A stretch of 64,000 nt of DNA from Streptomyces kanamyceticus. Lineage in GTDB: Bacteria; Actinomycetota; Actinomycetes; Streptomycetales; Streptomycetaceae. Below, piece after piece: positions 1 to 64,000 of this stretch (positions within the stretch are counted from its first letter, which is position 1; every line of letters starts with the position of its first letter). The DNA lies in the NCBI RefSeq assembly GCF_008704495.1, contig NZ_CP023699.1:868001-932000 (forward strand), in the 5' to 3' direction. The notes beneath the pieces are model-generated. The model saw only the letters and a program-made list of their open reading frames with translations. It did no database searches and was not told the origin of the DNA. A program made the translations under genes and the position numbers.

Positions 1-64
1 CGACTTCACCGCCTTCGCGTGCTTCGAGTACACCCCGGGCCCGGTCGTCCTTGATCTCGGTCAT
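1..64 (-). CDS. 5' end of an unidentified gene (partial, runs off the left edge)
   Basis: Only the first 21 codons are inside the window (MTEIKDDRARGVLEAREGGE, then V). The ATG at 64-62 is preceded by a good ribosome-binding sequence (GAGGAGAG) that overlaps the stop of the panD remnant upstream, which suggests that the two were once translationally coupled in one operon. The peptide is too short to assign a family. The opposite strand over 2-49 also has G/C in every third codon position and could be the tail of a plus-strand gene instead, so the strand is not certain. Confidence 0.35.
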   Translation of the reverse strand, partial: MTEIKDDRARGVLEAREGGEV

Positions 65-74
65 CGAACTCTCC

Positions 75-171
75 TCACACCCTGGGCACCCGCGCCTCGG
101 CGTCCTCGACCTGGGCGTAGCTGATGATGATCACCTTATCGCCGGGGTGCGCGAGGTGCTCGACGGACGCA
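75..171 (-). pseudogene. panD: 3' remnant of aspartate 1-decarboxylase (panD-like)
   Basis: The minus-strand peptide HLAHPGDKVIIISYAQV followed by EDAEARVPRV matches the conserved C-terminal part of the pyruvoyl enzyme aspartate 1-decarboxylase (PanD), which makes beta-alanine for pantothenate. PanD proteins are normally about 115-140 residues. Here only about 30 residues align; further upstream the open frame continues to about 299 but no longer resembles PanD and contains no self-cleavage Gly-Ser site. The usual C-terminal extension after PRV is also missing. The sequence therefore reads as a 5'-truncated, probably non-functional relic. It sits between the GNAT gene and a downstream minus-strand gene start, as expected if the incoming cluster cut into a primary-metabolism operon. 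A divergent functional small protein starting farther upstream is possible but less likely. Confidence 0.6.
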
Positions 172-276
172 CGCGGCGGCGCTCCGCGCCCGCGCGCGTG
201 AGCGTGCTGCGGGCACACTCGAAATGGGACAGATTTTCCTTGATCACTCAACTTGCCGTTTGAGATGCTCAGCGCC
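172..276. promoter_or_regulatory. Short intergenic region, probable 5' region of the acetyltransferase gene
   Basis: This stretch separates the panD relic (minus strand) from the acetyltransferase (plus strand). It contains the least GC-rich segment of the left edge (about 222-266), which in a high-GC genome often marks a promoter. I cannot define convincing -35 and -10 boxes or a strong ribosome-binding site; only a weak GAG lies about 12 bases before the chosen ATG. Confidence 0.25.
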
Positions 277-846
277 ATGCACCAAGTGATCCTGCGCACC
301 GAGCGGCTCCGGCTGACCCCGCTGACCGACGCGCATCTGGAATATCAGCTCGAGCTCGACGCCGACGCGGAGGTGATGCGTCACCTGGGCGGTGCCCGCC
401 ACCGCGAGCAGGTGGAGGCGGCGCTCCGGGGGAACCTCGCCGACGCGGACCGCGCCCCGGGCCTCGGGTACTGGGCCGGGTTCGTCGAGGGGGACTTCGC
501 CGGGTACTGGCTGCTGCGGCCGCCGGGTGGCCACGACGAGGAGCCGGCGCCGGGAGAGGGTGAACTCGGGTTCAAGATACTGCGGCGCCTCTGGCGGCAG
601 GGGCTCGGCAGCGAGGGCTCTCGTGAGCTGCTCCGGCACGGGTTCGACGACCTCGGGCTGACCCGGATCTGCGCCATGTCGGCCGCGGCCAACACCGCGT
701 CGCACGCGACGCTCACCGGTCTCGGACTGCGGCACGTCCGTGAATTCCTCACGGACGCCGACGAGTTGCCGCCGGGGTCCGACCTGCGCACCGTCGAGTA
801 CGCGATGACTCTGGAGCAGTGGCAGGAAATCCACGTACCCGGCTGA
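277..846 (+). CDS. GNAT-family N-acetyltransferase (RimJ/RimL type)
   Basis: A 189-residue protein with the layout of RimJ/RimL-like acetyltransferases, which move an acetyl group from acetyl-CoA to an amine such as a protein N-terminus or a small molecule. The N-terminus (LRTERLRLTPLTDAHLE) is the usual first strand and helix of this group. RQGLGSEG at about residues 107-114 is the acetyl-CoA pyrophosphate loop, and NTAS at 139-142 followed by LTGLGLRHV is the conserved C-terminal core. I chose the ATG at 277 because family homology begins there; in-frame starts at 265 and 253 add only 4-8 unrelated residues. The gene is convergent with the PKS unit and shares a hairpin terminator with its last gene, so it is probably not part of that transcript. 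The substrate is unknown: self-resistance, tailoring or an unrelated chromosomal role are all possible. Confidence 0.85.
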   Translation: MHQVILRTERLRLTPLTDAHLEYQLELDADAEVMRHLGGARHREQVEAALRGNLADADRAPGLGYWAGFVEGDFAGYWLLRPPGGHDEEPAPGEGELGFKILRRLWRQGLGSEGSRELLRHGFDDLGLTRICAMSAAANTASHATLTGLGLRHVREFLTDADELPPGSDLRTVEYAMTLEQWQEIHVPG

Positions 847-860
847 CGCCACCGACCGCG

Positions 861-899
861 CGGCGGGGGCCGGACGACCACATCGTCCGGCCCCCGCCG
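861..899. terminator. Perfect 17-bp hairpin between convergent genes
   Basis: Bases 861-877 and 883-899 are perfect reverse complements (17 bp, very GC-rich), with a 5-base loop CCACA. The hairpin lies between the stop of the plus-strand acetyltransferase (846) and the stop of the minus-strand thioesterase (915), where a bidirectional terminator is expected. There is no U-tract, which is usual for actinomycete terminators. Confidence 0.85.
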
Positions 900-914
900 C
901 CGCGCTCTACGTGC

Positions 915-1673
915 TCAGCCGACGGCGACGGAGCCGCGCAGCCCCTCGCGCAGCACCTCGATCACCTCCGGAGCGCGGGAGCTGATGAAGAAGTGGCCCC
1001 CGTCGAACACCTGGAGGCGGAAGTCGCCCGTCGTGTGGGCCCGCCACGCGTCGGCTTCCTCGACCGTCGACTTCGGGTCCTTGTCGCCGATCAGGGCGGT
1101 GATCGCGCTGTCGACGGTGCCGTTCTCGGTGCCGTACGTCTCGATGGCCCGGTAGTCGCTGCGGATGGCGGGCAGCACCATCCGCAGGATCTCCTCGTCG
1201 CCGAGGACCTGGGTGTCGGTGCCGCTGAGCGCCTTCACATCGGCCATGAGCCCGTCGTCGTCCCGCTGGTGGACCTTCTCCGCGCGGTGCGTCGACGGGG
1301 CGCGCCTGCCGGACACGAAGAGGCTCGCGGGCGTGTGGCCGCTGTCCTGGAGCCGCCGCGCGACCTCGTACGCGACGATCGCGCCCATGCTGTGCCCGAA
1401 GAACACGACGGGGCGGTCGAAGAGCGGCGCCATCAAGGGGGCTATCCGGTCGGCCAGTTGACCGATGTCGTCCACGAGCGGTTCGTTCCTGCGGTCCTGG
1501 CGGCCGGGGTACTGAAGGATCGACACGTCGCTGTCGTTCTGGAGCGCGGCCGATACGGGGAAGTAGAAGCTCGCGGATCCGCCCGCGTGCGGGAAGCACA
1601 CGAGACGGGCCGGGGCGTCCGGCGCGGGGTGGTAGCGGCGGAGCCAGAGGTCACTGCTGTCGGCAACTGTCAT
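915..1673 (-). CDS. Type II (editing) thioesterase
   Basis: A 252-residue stand-alone alpha/beta-hydrolase thioesterase of the kind that accompanies modular PKS and NRPS systems. These cytosolic enzymes hydrolyse stalled or wrongly decarboxylated acyl groups from carrier proteins and so restore blocked modules. The catalytic triad is readable: Ser95 in GHSMG, Asp199 in GDKDP and His227 in DGGHFF. The N-terminal VCFPHAGGSA is the typical oxyanion-loop region. It is the last gene of the PKS transcription unit, 77 bases after the stop of PKS gene D. The ribosome-binding site is weak (GGAC about 9 bases before the ATG), so translation may depend partly on readthrough from upstream. Confidence 0.95.
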   Translation of the reverse strand: MTVADSSDLWLRRYHPAPDAPARLVCFPHAGGSASFYFPVSAALQNDSDVSILQYPGRQDRRNEPLVDDIGQLADRIAPLMAPLFDRPVVFFGHSMGAIVAYEVARRLQDSGHTPASLFVSGRRAPSTHRAEKVHQRDDDGLMADVKALSGTDTQVLGDEEILRMVLPAIRSDYRAIETYGTENGTVDSAITALIGDKDPKSTVEEADAWRAHTTGDFRLQVFDGGHFFISSRAPEVIEVLREGLRGSVAVG

Positions 1674-1685
1674 GTCACATCGTCC

Positions 1686-1715
1686 GTTCTGCGGTCGTTC
1701 GTTCTGCTGTCGTTC
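1686..1715. repeat. 15-bp tandem repeat (2 copies) before the thioesterase gene
   Basis: Bases 1686-1700 and 1701-1715 are two head-to-tail copies of a 15-base unit with one mismatch (plus strand GTTCTGCGGTCGTTC and GTTCTGCTGTCGTTC). They fill the middle of the 77-base gap between PKS gene D and the thioesterase, just upstream of the thioesterase start. They may be a replication-slippage product with no function, or affect spacing and RNA structure before the weak ribosome-binding site. Confidence 0.8.
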
Positions 1716-1750
1716 GTGCGGTGGTCAATCGGTTTGGTCGCTCAGAAGCG

Positions 1751-13138
<11,388 letters not shown>

Positions 13139-13189
13139 GCCTTCTCTACTCCAGAGAACGTCGTGCAAGTGGTGTGGCAGGGCGGCGGG

Positions 13190-33361
<20,172 letters not shown>

Positions 33362-33438
33362 GTGCTTGGACCCTTCAGGTGTGTTCATGAGCTCAGGACC
33401 TACCGAGTTGTTCGTCGAGCAGCGCGAGCGGCTGGTGC

Positions 33439-58113
<24,675 letters not shown>

Positions 58114-58191
58114 GTGCGTGCTGCCCCTCTGGGTGTGAGTCCGTGCTCAGGGTGGTGAGAGTGTGTGCGGGTACCAGTGCGTACTGGCTGG

Positions 58192-61100
58192 TCAGGACTT
58201 GCCGAGCTCCTCGTCGATGATGTCGAAGACGTCATCGAGGGTTGCCGAGCTCAGGTCGTCCACCGCGGCTTCCTGCTCCTGCTCCTCCCACGTGGAAAGG
58301 AGCGAGCGGAGCCGGAGCCGGATGTCTCCGGCCAGTGCGTCGTCCGGGTCGAGCTTGGACATCGTGATCGTGAGCTTGTTGAGTTCGCTGAGTACGGCCG
58401 CCGCGGGCGACGCCTGGTCGGTGACGACCGTCGTCCGCAGATGGGCCGCGAGCGCCCCGGGGGTCGGGTGGTCGAACACCAGGGTGGCGGGCAGCCGCGT
58501 GTCGACTTCGGCGTCCAGCCTGTTGCGCAGTTCCACGGCGGTCAGCGAGTCGAATCCGAGCTCCTTGAACGCCCGGTCCGCCTCGACTGCGTCGGGTCCC
58601 GCGAAGCCGAGTACGGCGGCGGTGTGCGTGCGCACGAGGTGTACGAGGGCCCGGTCCTGCTCCGCCTCGGTGAGGCCCGCGAGGCGCTGGGCGAGCGGGA
58701 CCGTTCCCGCGCCGTCGCCGGACCGCGCGGACCGGCGGGCCGGGGTGGGCACCAGGCCGCGCAGCAGCGGCCGCACCCGCTCCGGGTGGGCCCGGAGCGC
58801 GGCCAGGTCGAGCGCGGCGGGCACCGCGCTCGCGGCGCCGGTCGCGCGTGCCTCGTCGAACAGGGCCATGCCGTCCGCGGTGGACAGCGGGACCATGCCG
58901 CCCCGCGCCATCCGCTGGACGTCGGCGTCGTCGAGGTGCCCGGTGATGCCGGTGGCCTCGGCCCACAGGCCCCAGGCCAGCGACGTCGCGGGCAGTCCCA
59001 CGGCGCGGCGGTGCTGGGCGAGCGCGTCGAGGTAGGCGTTGGCCGCCGCGTAGTTGCCCTGCCCCGGGCCGCCGAACACACCGGCCGCCGCGGAGAACAG
59101 CACGAACGCGGTGAAGCCGGAGTCCCTGGTCAGCTCGTGCAGGTGTCGTGCGGCGTCGGCCTTGGGGCGGAGCACCGCGTCGACCTGTTCGGGTGTGAGG
59201 GATCCGATCACGCCGTCGTCCAGGACGCCCGCCGTGTGCACGAGGGCGGTCACGGGGTGCTCCGCGAGGAGCGCGGCGACCGCGTCGCGGTCGCTCACGT
59301 CGCAGGCGGCGACCGTGACCCGCGCGCCGAGTGCCTCGAGTTCCGCGCGCAGTTCGTCCGCGCCGGGGGTGGCCGTGCCGCGCCTGCCGGTCAGGACGAG
59401 GTCGCGGACGCCGTGGCGGGTGACGAGGTGCCGTGCGGTCACGCCGCCGAGCACGCCGAGTCCACCGGTGATCAGGACCACGCTGTCGGGGGTGAAGGCC
59501 ACCGTGTCGGGCGCGTCGGCGTGCGCGGCGAGCCGGGCGAGGCGGGGCACCGAGGCGACGCCGTCCCTGATCGCGAGCTGCGGCTCCCCGGTCGCCACGG
59601 CGGCGGGCAGCTTGCGGGCCGACCGTGCGTCGTCGTCCGTGTCGACGAGGTCCACGAGCGCGAACCGCGTCGGGTGTTCCGACTGCGCCGAGCGGACCAG
59701 GCCCCACACGGGGGCGCGTACCAGGTCGGGTACGTCCTCGTCCGGTCCCGCGGCGACGGCGCCGCTGGTGAGGACCACGAGCCTGGAGTCGGCGAACCGG
59801 TCGTCGGCGAGCCAGTCCTGCAGCAGGCCGAGGGCGTGGTGCGTGGCCTCGCGGGGTGTCGCCGCGTCCCCGCCGGGGGTCACGGTGACGTAGCGGGGCG
59901 CGGGCGCGCCGCTGTCGACGGCGGCCGAAAGGGCGGCCAGGTCGGCGTGTTCGTCGACCTGCTCACCGGCGGCGGTGAGCGCCTGGACCAGGCGGTCGGT
60001 GCCGGTTCCCGCGCCGAGCACCGCCCAGGTGCCGGTGTCGGGGGCGGCGTCCTGCGTCGGGACCCACTTCACCTCGAACAGGGAGTCGCGGTGCGCGGAC
60101 CGGGCCAGGTTGAGCTGGTCGGCCGACAGGGGCCGCAGGTTCAGCTCGTCGACGGCGGCGACGGGCTCGCCGGTGCCGTCGGCGACGAGTACGGCCACGG
60201 CGTCCACGCCGACGGGCGTGAGACGGACCCGCAGCACGGTCGCGCCGGTCGCCAGGAGCCGTACCCCGGCCCACGAGAACGGCAGCCCGTCCGAGCTGAC
60301 GCCGAGCGAGACGGCGTGCAGCGCGGTGTCGAGGAGTGCGGGGTGCAGGCCGAAGCCGTCGTCCGCGAGTCCTTCGGGCAGCGCCACTTCGGCGAACACC
60401 TCGTCGCCCTTGCGCCAGGCCGCGTTGAGGCCCTGGAAGGCGGGGCCGTGGTCGAGCCCGGAGGCGGCGACCGCGGAGTAGTGCGTGTCCAGGTCGACCG
60501 GTTCGGCCTCGCTGGGCGGCCAGGCGACGAGGGTGTCGGTGACGGGCTCCGCCCGGTCGGTCAGGGCGCCCGTGGCGTGCCGGGTCCAGTCGCCGCCCTC
60601 GTCGCCGCGGGAGTCCACGGTGAACGCCCGTCGCCCGGAGTCGTCGGGTCCGTGCAGGCTGAGCCGTACCTGGACGCCGTCGCGTTCGGGCAGTACGAGG
60701 GGTGCTTCGAGGACCAGGTCGTCCAGGGAGGCGCAGCCGACGTGGTCACCGGCGCACAGCGCGAGCTCGACGTAGGCGGCGCCGGGGAGCACCGCGGAGC
60801 CGAGGACGCGGTAGTCGGTGAGCCAGGGGTGGGTGCGCAGGGAGAGCCTGCCGCTGAACACGAGGCTCTCGGAGTCCGGGAGTTCGGTGACGGCGGCGAG
60901 CACGGGGTGGTCGACGCGGCCGAGTCCCGCCGATGTGACGTCGCCGGTCGCGGTGTGCGTCGTGGTGGGCCAGAAGCGCTTGCGCTGGAAGGGGTAGGTC
61001 GGCAGGTCGACGCGGCGTCCGCCGGGTGTCGGCCAGGCCACCTGTCCGCCGCGGACGAACAGGCCGCTCGCCGAGGTCGTCAGGCGGGTCAGGCCGCCGT

Positions 61101-63588
61101 CGCCGCGGCGCAGCGAGCCGACGACGACGCCGTCGGCGCCGACCAGTTCACCGAGCCCCGCCACCAGGACCGGGTGGGGGCTGACTTCGACGAAGGCCGT
61201 GTGGCCCGCCGCCACGAGGTCGGTGACGGAGTCGGCGAACTCGACGGTCTGCCGCAGGCTGCGGTACCAGTACGCGGCGTCGAGCTCGCGGGTGTCGAGC
61301 CAGCCGCCGGTCAGCGGCGAGTAGTAGGGCACGTCGCCGGAGCGCGGCGTGACGTCCGCGAGGCCCGCCAGGATGTCGGCTTCGATGCGCTCGACGTGGT
61401 GGGAGTGCGGGGCGTAGTCGGCGAGCACGCGGCGCGCCCAGATGCCCTGCTCGGCGCAGGTCTCGACGAGTTCGTCGAGCGCGCCGACGTCACCGGAGAC
61501 GACGACGGAGGCGGGTCCGTTGACCACGCCGATCGCGAGCTGTCCTGCCCAGATCGCGATCAGTTCCCGTACGCCGTCCACGTCGAGCGCGACCGACACC
61601 ATGCCGCCGCGTCCCGAAAGGGCGCTCAGCGCCTTGCTCCGGACGACGACCAGGCGTGCCGCGTCCTGGAGGGTCAGGGCGCCCGCGACGCAGGCCGCGG
61701 CGATCTCGCCCTGGGAGTGGCCGAGTACGGCGCTGGGCTCGACGCCCCACGACCGCCAGGTGGCGGCCAGCGACACCATGACCGCGAACAGGGCGGGCTG
61801 GACGACGTCGAGGCGTTCCATCAGGGCGTCGTCGTGGATCGCGTCGAGCAGCGACCAGTCGACGTGCTCCGCCAGTGCCGCCGCGCACTCCTGCATACGT
61901 GTGCGGAACACCGGCGACGACTCCAGGAGGTCGCCCGCCATGCCGAGCCACTGCGTGCCGTGGCCGGGGAACACGAACACCGGTCCGGTGCCGTGGTGTT
62001 CCGCGACGCCGGTCACGACGTTGGGTGCCTCGCGGCCCTCGGCGAGGGCGGTGAGCCCGGAGAGGAAGTCCTCCCGGTCGCGGCCCACCACGACGGCCCG
62101 ACGGTCGAACGTGGAGCGGGTCCGCAGGGAGTGGGCGATGTCGGCGACCGGAGCGGCCGTCTCGTGCGCGCACTCGTCGCGGAGGCGGGCCGCCTGTTCC
62201 CGCAGCGCTTCCACGGACCGCGCCGAGAGGACCCACGGCACGACGCCCGTCTCCGCCGGTCCGGCGTCGGCGTCGGCCTCCGCCTCGGCCGATGCCGTCT
62301 GGGGGGCCTGCTCGATGACGGTGTGCGCGTTGGTGCCGCTGAAGCCGAACGAGGACACACCCGCCCGCCACGGCCGGTCCACGGCGGGCCAGTCACGCTC
62401 GTCGGTGAGCAGCCGCACCGCGCCCGCGGACCAGTCCACGTGTGTCGACGGCTCGTCGACGTGGAGGGTGCGGGGCAGGACGCCGTGGCGCATCGCCATG
62501 ACCATCTTGATGATGCCCGCCACACCGGCCGCCGCCTGGGTGTGACCGAGGTTCGACTTGATCGAGCCGAGCCACAGCGGCCGGTCGGCGTCGCGCCCCT
62601 GGCCGTACGTCGCGAGCAGCGCCTGCGCCTCGATCGGGTCGCCGAGCTTCGTGCCGGTGCCGTGCGCCTCGACCGCGTCCACGTCGGACGCGGCGAGACC
62701 CGCGCTGGCGAGCGCCTGGCGGATCACGCGCTGCTGCGAGGGGCCGTTCGGCGCGGTCAGGCCGTTGGAGGCGCCGTCCTGGTTCACCGCGGAACCCCGT
62801 ACGACGGCGAGCACTTGGTGGCCGTTGCGCTCGGCGTCGGAGAGCCGCTCGACGAGCAGCATGCCGATGCCCTCGCCCCAGCCCGTGCCGTCGGCGGCGT
62901 CGGCGAACGCCTTGCAGCGGCCGTCGACCGACAAGCCGCGCTGGCGGCTGAACTCGATGAACGCACCCGGCGTCGACATCACCGTCACACCGCCCGCGAG
63001 CGCCATCTCGCACTCGCCCTGGTGGAGGGCCTGCACCGCGAGGTGCAGCGCGACGAGCGACGACGAGCAGGCCGTGTCGACCGTGACGGCGGGGCCTTCG
63101 AGGCCGAACGTGTACGAGAGGCGGCCGGACATGACGCTGGCCGCGCTGCCCGTCGCCACGTGCCCGCCCACGTCCTCGGCGGCTCCGTCCAGGACCATGC
63201 CGTAGTCCTGCACGTTCGAGCCGACGAACACGCCGACCCGCTCGCCGCGGATCGCGTTCGGGTCCATACCGGCGCGCTCGAAGGTCTCCCAGGAGGTTTC
63301 GAGGAGCAGGCGCTGCTGCGGGTCCATGGCGAGCGCCTCGCGCGGCGAGATGCCGAAGAAGCTCGCGTCGAAGTCCGCGACGCGGTCGAGGAAGGCGCCC
63401 CTGCGGCTGTAGGTGGTGCCCACCCCTTCGGGGTCGGGGTCGTACAGCGTCTCCATGTCCCAGCCGCGGTCGGCGGGGAACTCCGCCACCGCGTCGCCGC
63501 CCTCCCGCAGCACCCGCCACAGGTCCTCCGGGTTGGCGACGCCGCCGGGGTAGCGGCAGGCCATCGCGACGATCGCGATCGGCTCGTC
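58192..63588 (-). other. PKS module A-last: KS-AT(methylmalonyl-like)-DH(dead)-KR(atypical)-ACP
   Basis: KS is intact ([19 protein letters not shown]; signature GSNVQDY). AT has [14 protein letters not shown] and LDVVQ, pointing to methylmalonyl-CoA, but its selectivity box is YAPH rather than YASH (codons 61416-61405) and its N-terminal motif is PGHGTQW instead of PGQGSQW. DH: catalytic His is Tyr1063 (codon 60813-60811; [12 protein letters not shown]) and YGPxF is HGPAF, so it should be inactive. KR is B-type (GVLDDGVI) with Lys, Tyr and Asn present, but the catalytic Ser is Ala1637 (FSAAAG; codon 59091-59089). Output: a 24-branched unit with oxygen at C25, hydroxyl if the KR still works, ketone if not. 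Residue numbers are within the visible part. Confidence 0.88.
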
Positions 63589-64000
63589 GGTCACACCCGG
63601 CGCCGCGGCTGCCGGTGCCACGAGCGACTCGCCGTGCGGTGCGACGACCTCCGTCAGGAGGTGTTCGGCGAGCACCGCGGGGCTCGGGTAGTCGAAGACC
63701 ACGGTGGCGGGCAGCGTCAGGCCGGAGGCGGCCGTCAGCCGGTTGCGGAGTTCGACGGCGGTCAGCGAGTCGAAGCCCAGTTCGCGGAAGGCCCGGTCGG
63801 GGTCGACCGCGGCGGCCGAGGCATGCCCGAGGACGGCGGCGGCCTCGGCGGCCACGAGGCCGCGCACCAGTTCCTTCTGCTTGGCCGCGTCCAGACCGGT
63901 GAGGCGGCTGCGCAGCGCGGCGCCCTTCTCGTCCCCGGTGTCGGAGGCGTCGGCCCTGCCTGCTCCGTCGGCCCGGTCCGCGATCGCGTCGCGCGCCTCG
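58192..64000 (-). CDS. Modular type I PKS gene A, 3' part (partial, runs off the right edge)
   Basis: 1935 residues are visible, with the frame open to the window edge; the start is outside. Visible order: linker, the last ACP of an upstream module (Ser at visible residue 78 in GFDSL), one complete module KS-AT-DH-KR-ACP (from visible residue 138), then a C-terminal docking region with two predicted helices and the tail [15 protein letters not shown]. The docking tail should pair with the N-terminal helix of protein B, whose gene begins 78 bases downstream. Because there is no loading domain here, A must begin with further modules outside the window. Confidence 0.97.
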   Translation of the reverse strand, partial: EARDAIADRADGAGRADASDTGDEKGAALRSRLTGLDAAKQKELVRGLVAAEAAAVLGHASAAAVDPDRAFRELGFDSLTAVELRNRLTAASGLTLPATVVFDYPSPAVLAEHLLTEVVAPHGESLVAPAAAAPGVTDEPIAIVAMACRYPGGVANPEDLWRVLREGGDAVAEFPADRGWDMETLYDPDPEGVGTTYSRRGAFLDRVADFDASFFGISPREALAMDPQQRLLLETSWETFERAGMDPNAIRGERVGVFVGSNVQDYGMVLDGAAEDVGGHVATGSAASVMSGRLSYTFGLEGPAVTVDTACSSSLVALHLAVQALHQGECEMALAGGVTVMSTPGAFIEFSRQRGLSVDGRCKAFADAADGTGWGEGIGMLLVERLSDAERNGHQVLAVVRGSAVNQDGASNGLTAPNGPSQQRVIRQALASAGLAASDVDAVEAHGTGTKLGDPIEAQALLATYGQGRDADRPLWLGSIKSNLGHTQAAAGVAGIIKMVMAMRHGVLPRTLHVDEPSTHVDWSAGAVRLLTDERDWPAVDRPWRAGVSSFGFSGTNAHTVIEQAPQTASAEAEADADAGPAETGVVPWVLSARSVEALREQAARLRDECAHETAAPVADIAHSLRTRSTFDRRAVVVGRDREDFLSGLTALAEGREAPNVVTGVAEHHGTGPVFVFPGHGTQWLGMAGDLLESSPVFRTRMQECAAALAEHVDWSLLDAIHDDALMERLDVVQPALFAVMVSLAATWRSWGVEPSAVLGHSQGEIAAACVAGALTLQDAARLVVVRSKALSALSGRGGMVSVALDVDGVRELIAIWAGQLAIGVVNGPASVVVSGDVGALDELVETCAEQGIWARRVLADYAPHSHHVERIEADILAGLADVTPRSGDVPYYSPLTGGWLDTRELDAAYWYRSLRQTVEFADSVTDLVAAGHTAFVEVSPHPVLVAGLGELVGADGVVVGSLRRGDGGLTRLTTSASGLFVRGGQVAWPTPGGRRVDLPTYPFQRKRFWPTTTHTATGDVTSAGLGRVDHPVLAAVTELPDSESLVFSGRLSLRTHPWLTDYRVLGSAVLPGAAYVELALCAGDHVGCASLDDLVLEAPLVLPERDGVQVRLSLHGPDDSGRRAFTVDSRGDEGGDWTRHATGALTDRAEPVTDTLVAWPPSEAEPVDLDTHYSAVAASGLDHGPAFQGLNAAWRKGDEVFAEVALPEGLADDGFGLHPALLDTALHAVSLGVSSDGLPFSWAGVRLLATGATVLRVRLTPVGVDAVAVLVADGTGEPVAAVDELNLRPLSADQLNLARSAHRDSLFEVKWVPTQDAAPDTGTWAVLGAGTGTDRLVQALTAAGEQVDEHADLAALSAAVDSGAPAPRYVTVTPGGDAATPREATHHALGLLQDWLADDRFADSRLVVLTSGAVAAGPDEDVPDLVRAPVWGLVRSAQSEHPTRFALVDLVDTDDDARSARKLPAAVATGEPQLAIRDGVASVPRLARLAAHADAPDTVAFTPDSVVLITGGLGVLGGVTARHLVTRHGVRDLVLTGRRGTATPGADELRAELEALGARVTVAACDVSDRDAVAALLAEHPVTALVHTAGVLDDGVIGSLTPEQVDAVLRPKADAARHLHELTRDSGFTAFVLFSAAAGVFGGPGQGNYAAANAYLDALAQHRRAVGLPATSLAWGLWAEATGITGHLDDADVQRMARGGMVPLSTADGMALFDEARATGAASAVPAALDLAALRAHPERVRPLLRGLVPTPARRSARSGDGAGTVPLAQRLAGLTEAEQDRALVHLVRTHTAAVLGFAGPDAVEADRAFKELGFDSLTAVELRNRLDAEVDTRLPATLVFDHPTPGALAAHLRTTVVTDQASPAAAVLSELNKLTITMSKLDPDDALAGDIRLRLRSLLSTWEEQEQEAAVDDLSSATLDDVFDIIDEELGKS
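63589..64000 (-). other. ACP of the preceding module of PKS A (partial)
   Basis: About 137 residues before the last KS of gene A. The carrier protein motif [17 protein letters not shown] is complete, with the phosphopantetheine-bearing Ser at codon 63768-63766. The residues upstream of the ACP (about the first 30 visible) are a flexible Ala/Asp/Gly-rich linker, so the domains before it cannot be seen. Confidence 0.93.

Noticed and set aside
51..263. Plus-strand frame of 70 residues at the left edge.
   Set aside because: It lies antisense to the panD-like relic, has poor third-position GC in most of its length and no recognisable domain.
13139..13189. Search for a promoter or terminator between PKS genes C and D.
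   Set aside because: The 51-base gap holds only the ribosome-binding site; no hairpin or promoter-like motif is visible.
58172..58187. Possible palindrome (CCAGT...ACTGG) in the gap between genes A and B.
   Set aside because: Only five base pairs and a four-base loop; too weak to call a terminator or operator.

Overview
The window is GC-rich (about 70% or more), and its codon use (third positions almost all G or C) points to an actinomycete, most likely Streptomyces. It is almost entirely the 3' (terminal) half of one modular type I polyketide synthase (PKS) locus on the minus strand, so biosynthetic order runs from position 64000 down to 1. I call the four PKS genes A to D in that order: A (58192-64000, its 5' end lies outside the window), B (33439-58113), C (13190-33361) and D (1751-13138, ending in a thioesterase). 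A type II editing thioesterase follows (915-1673). The gaps are only 51-78 bases with no visible promoter or terminator, so A-B-C-D-thioesterase is probably one transcription unit. No loading module, tailoring enzyme, sugar gene, transporter or regulator is visible, so they must lie elsewhere.

There are 12 complete extension modules (A 1, B 5, C 4, D 2) plus the last carrier protein of an earlier module of A. Reading the catalytic residues, ten acyltransferases look malonyl-specific and two (last module of A, last module of D) look methylmalonyl-like. Ketoreductases are A-type in B1 and C1 and B-type elsewhere; the one in B4 is destroyed. Dehydratases look intact in B3, C2, C3, C4, D1 and (with one atypical residue) D2, but have lost catalytic residues in A, B2 and B4. 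Numbering from the carboxyl carbon, the predicted chain end is: 2-methyl; double bonds C2-C11 (a pentaene conjugated to the ester); 13-OH; 15-OH; 17-keto; C18=C19; 21-OH; 23-OH; 24-methyl; 25-oxygen. This resembles 2-methyl oxopentaene macrolactones (mycoticin/flavofungin/roflamycoin type), but the 17-keto/18-ene and 24-branch make it different from the ones I can recall.

The left edge (1-900) is different: a plus-strand GNAT acetyltransferase convergent with the PKS transcription unit and separated from it by a perfect 17-bp hairpin, then, on the minus strand, a 5'-truncated panD (aspartate decarboxylase) remnant and the first codons of another gene. This looks like the border of the cluster.

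The PKS genes show extensive internal duplication: near-identical acyltransferase DNA in nine modules, a 168-bp exact in-frame direct repeat one module apart, a 46-bp duplication over the stop of gene B, and an acyltransferase in B5 that appears to be a conversion chimera.
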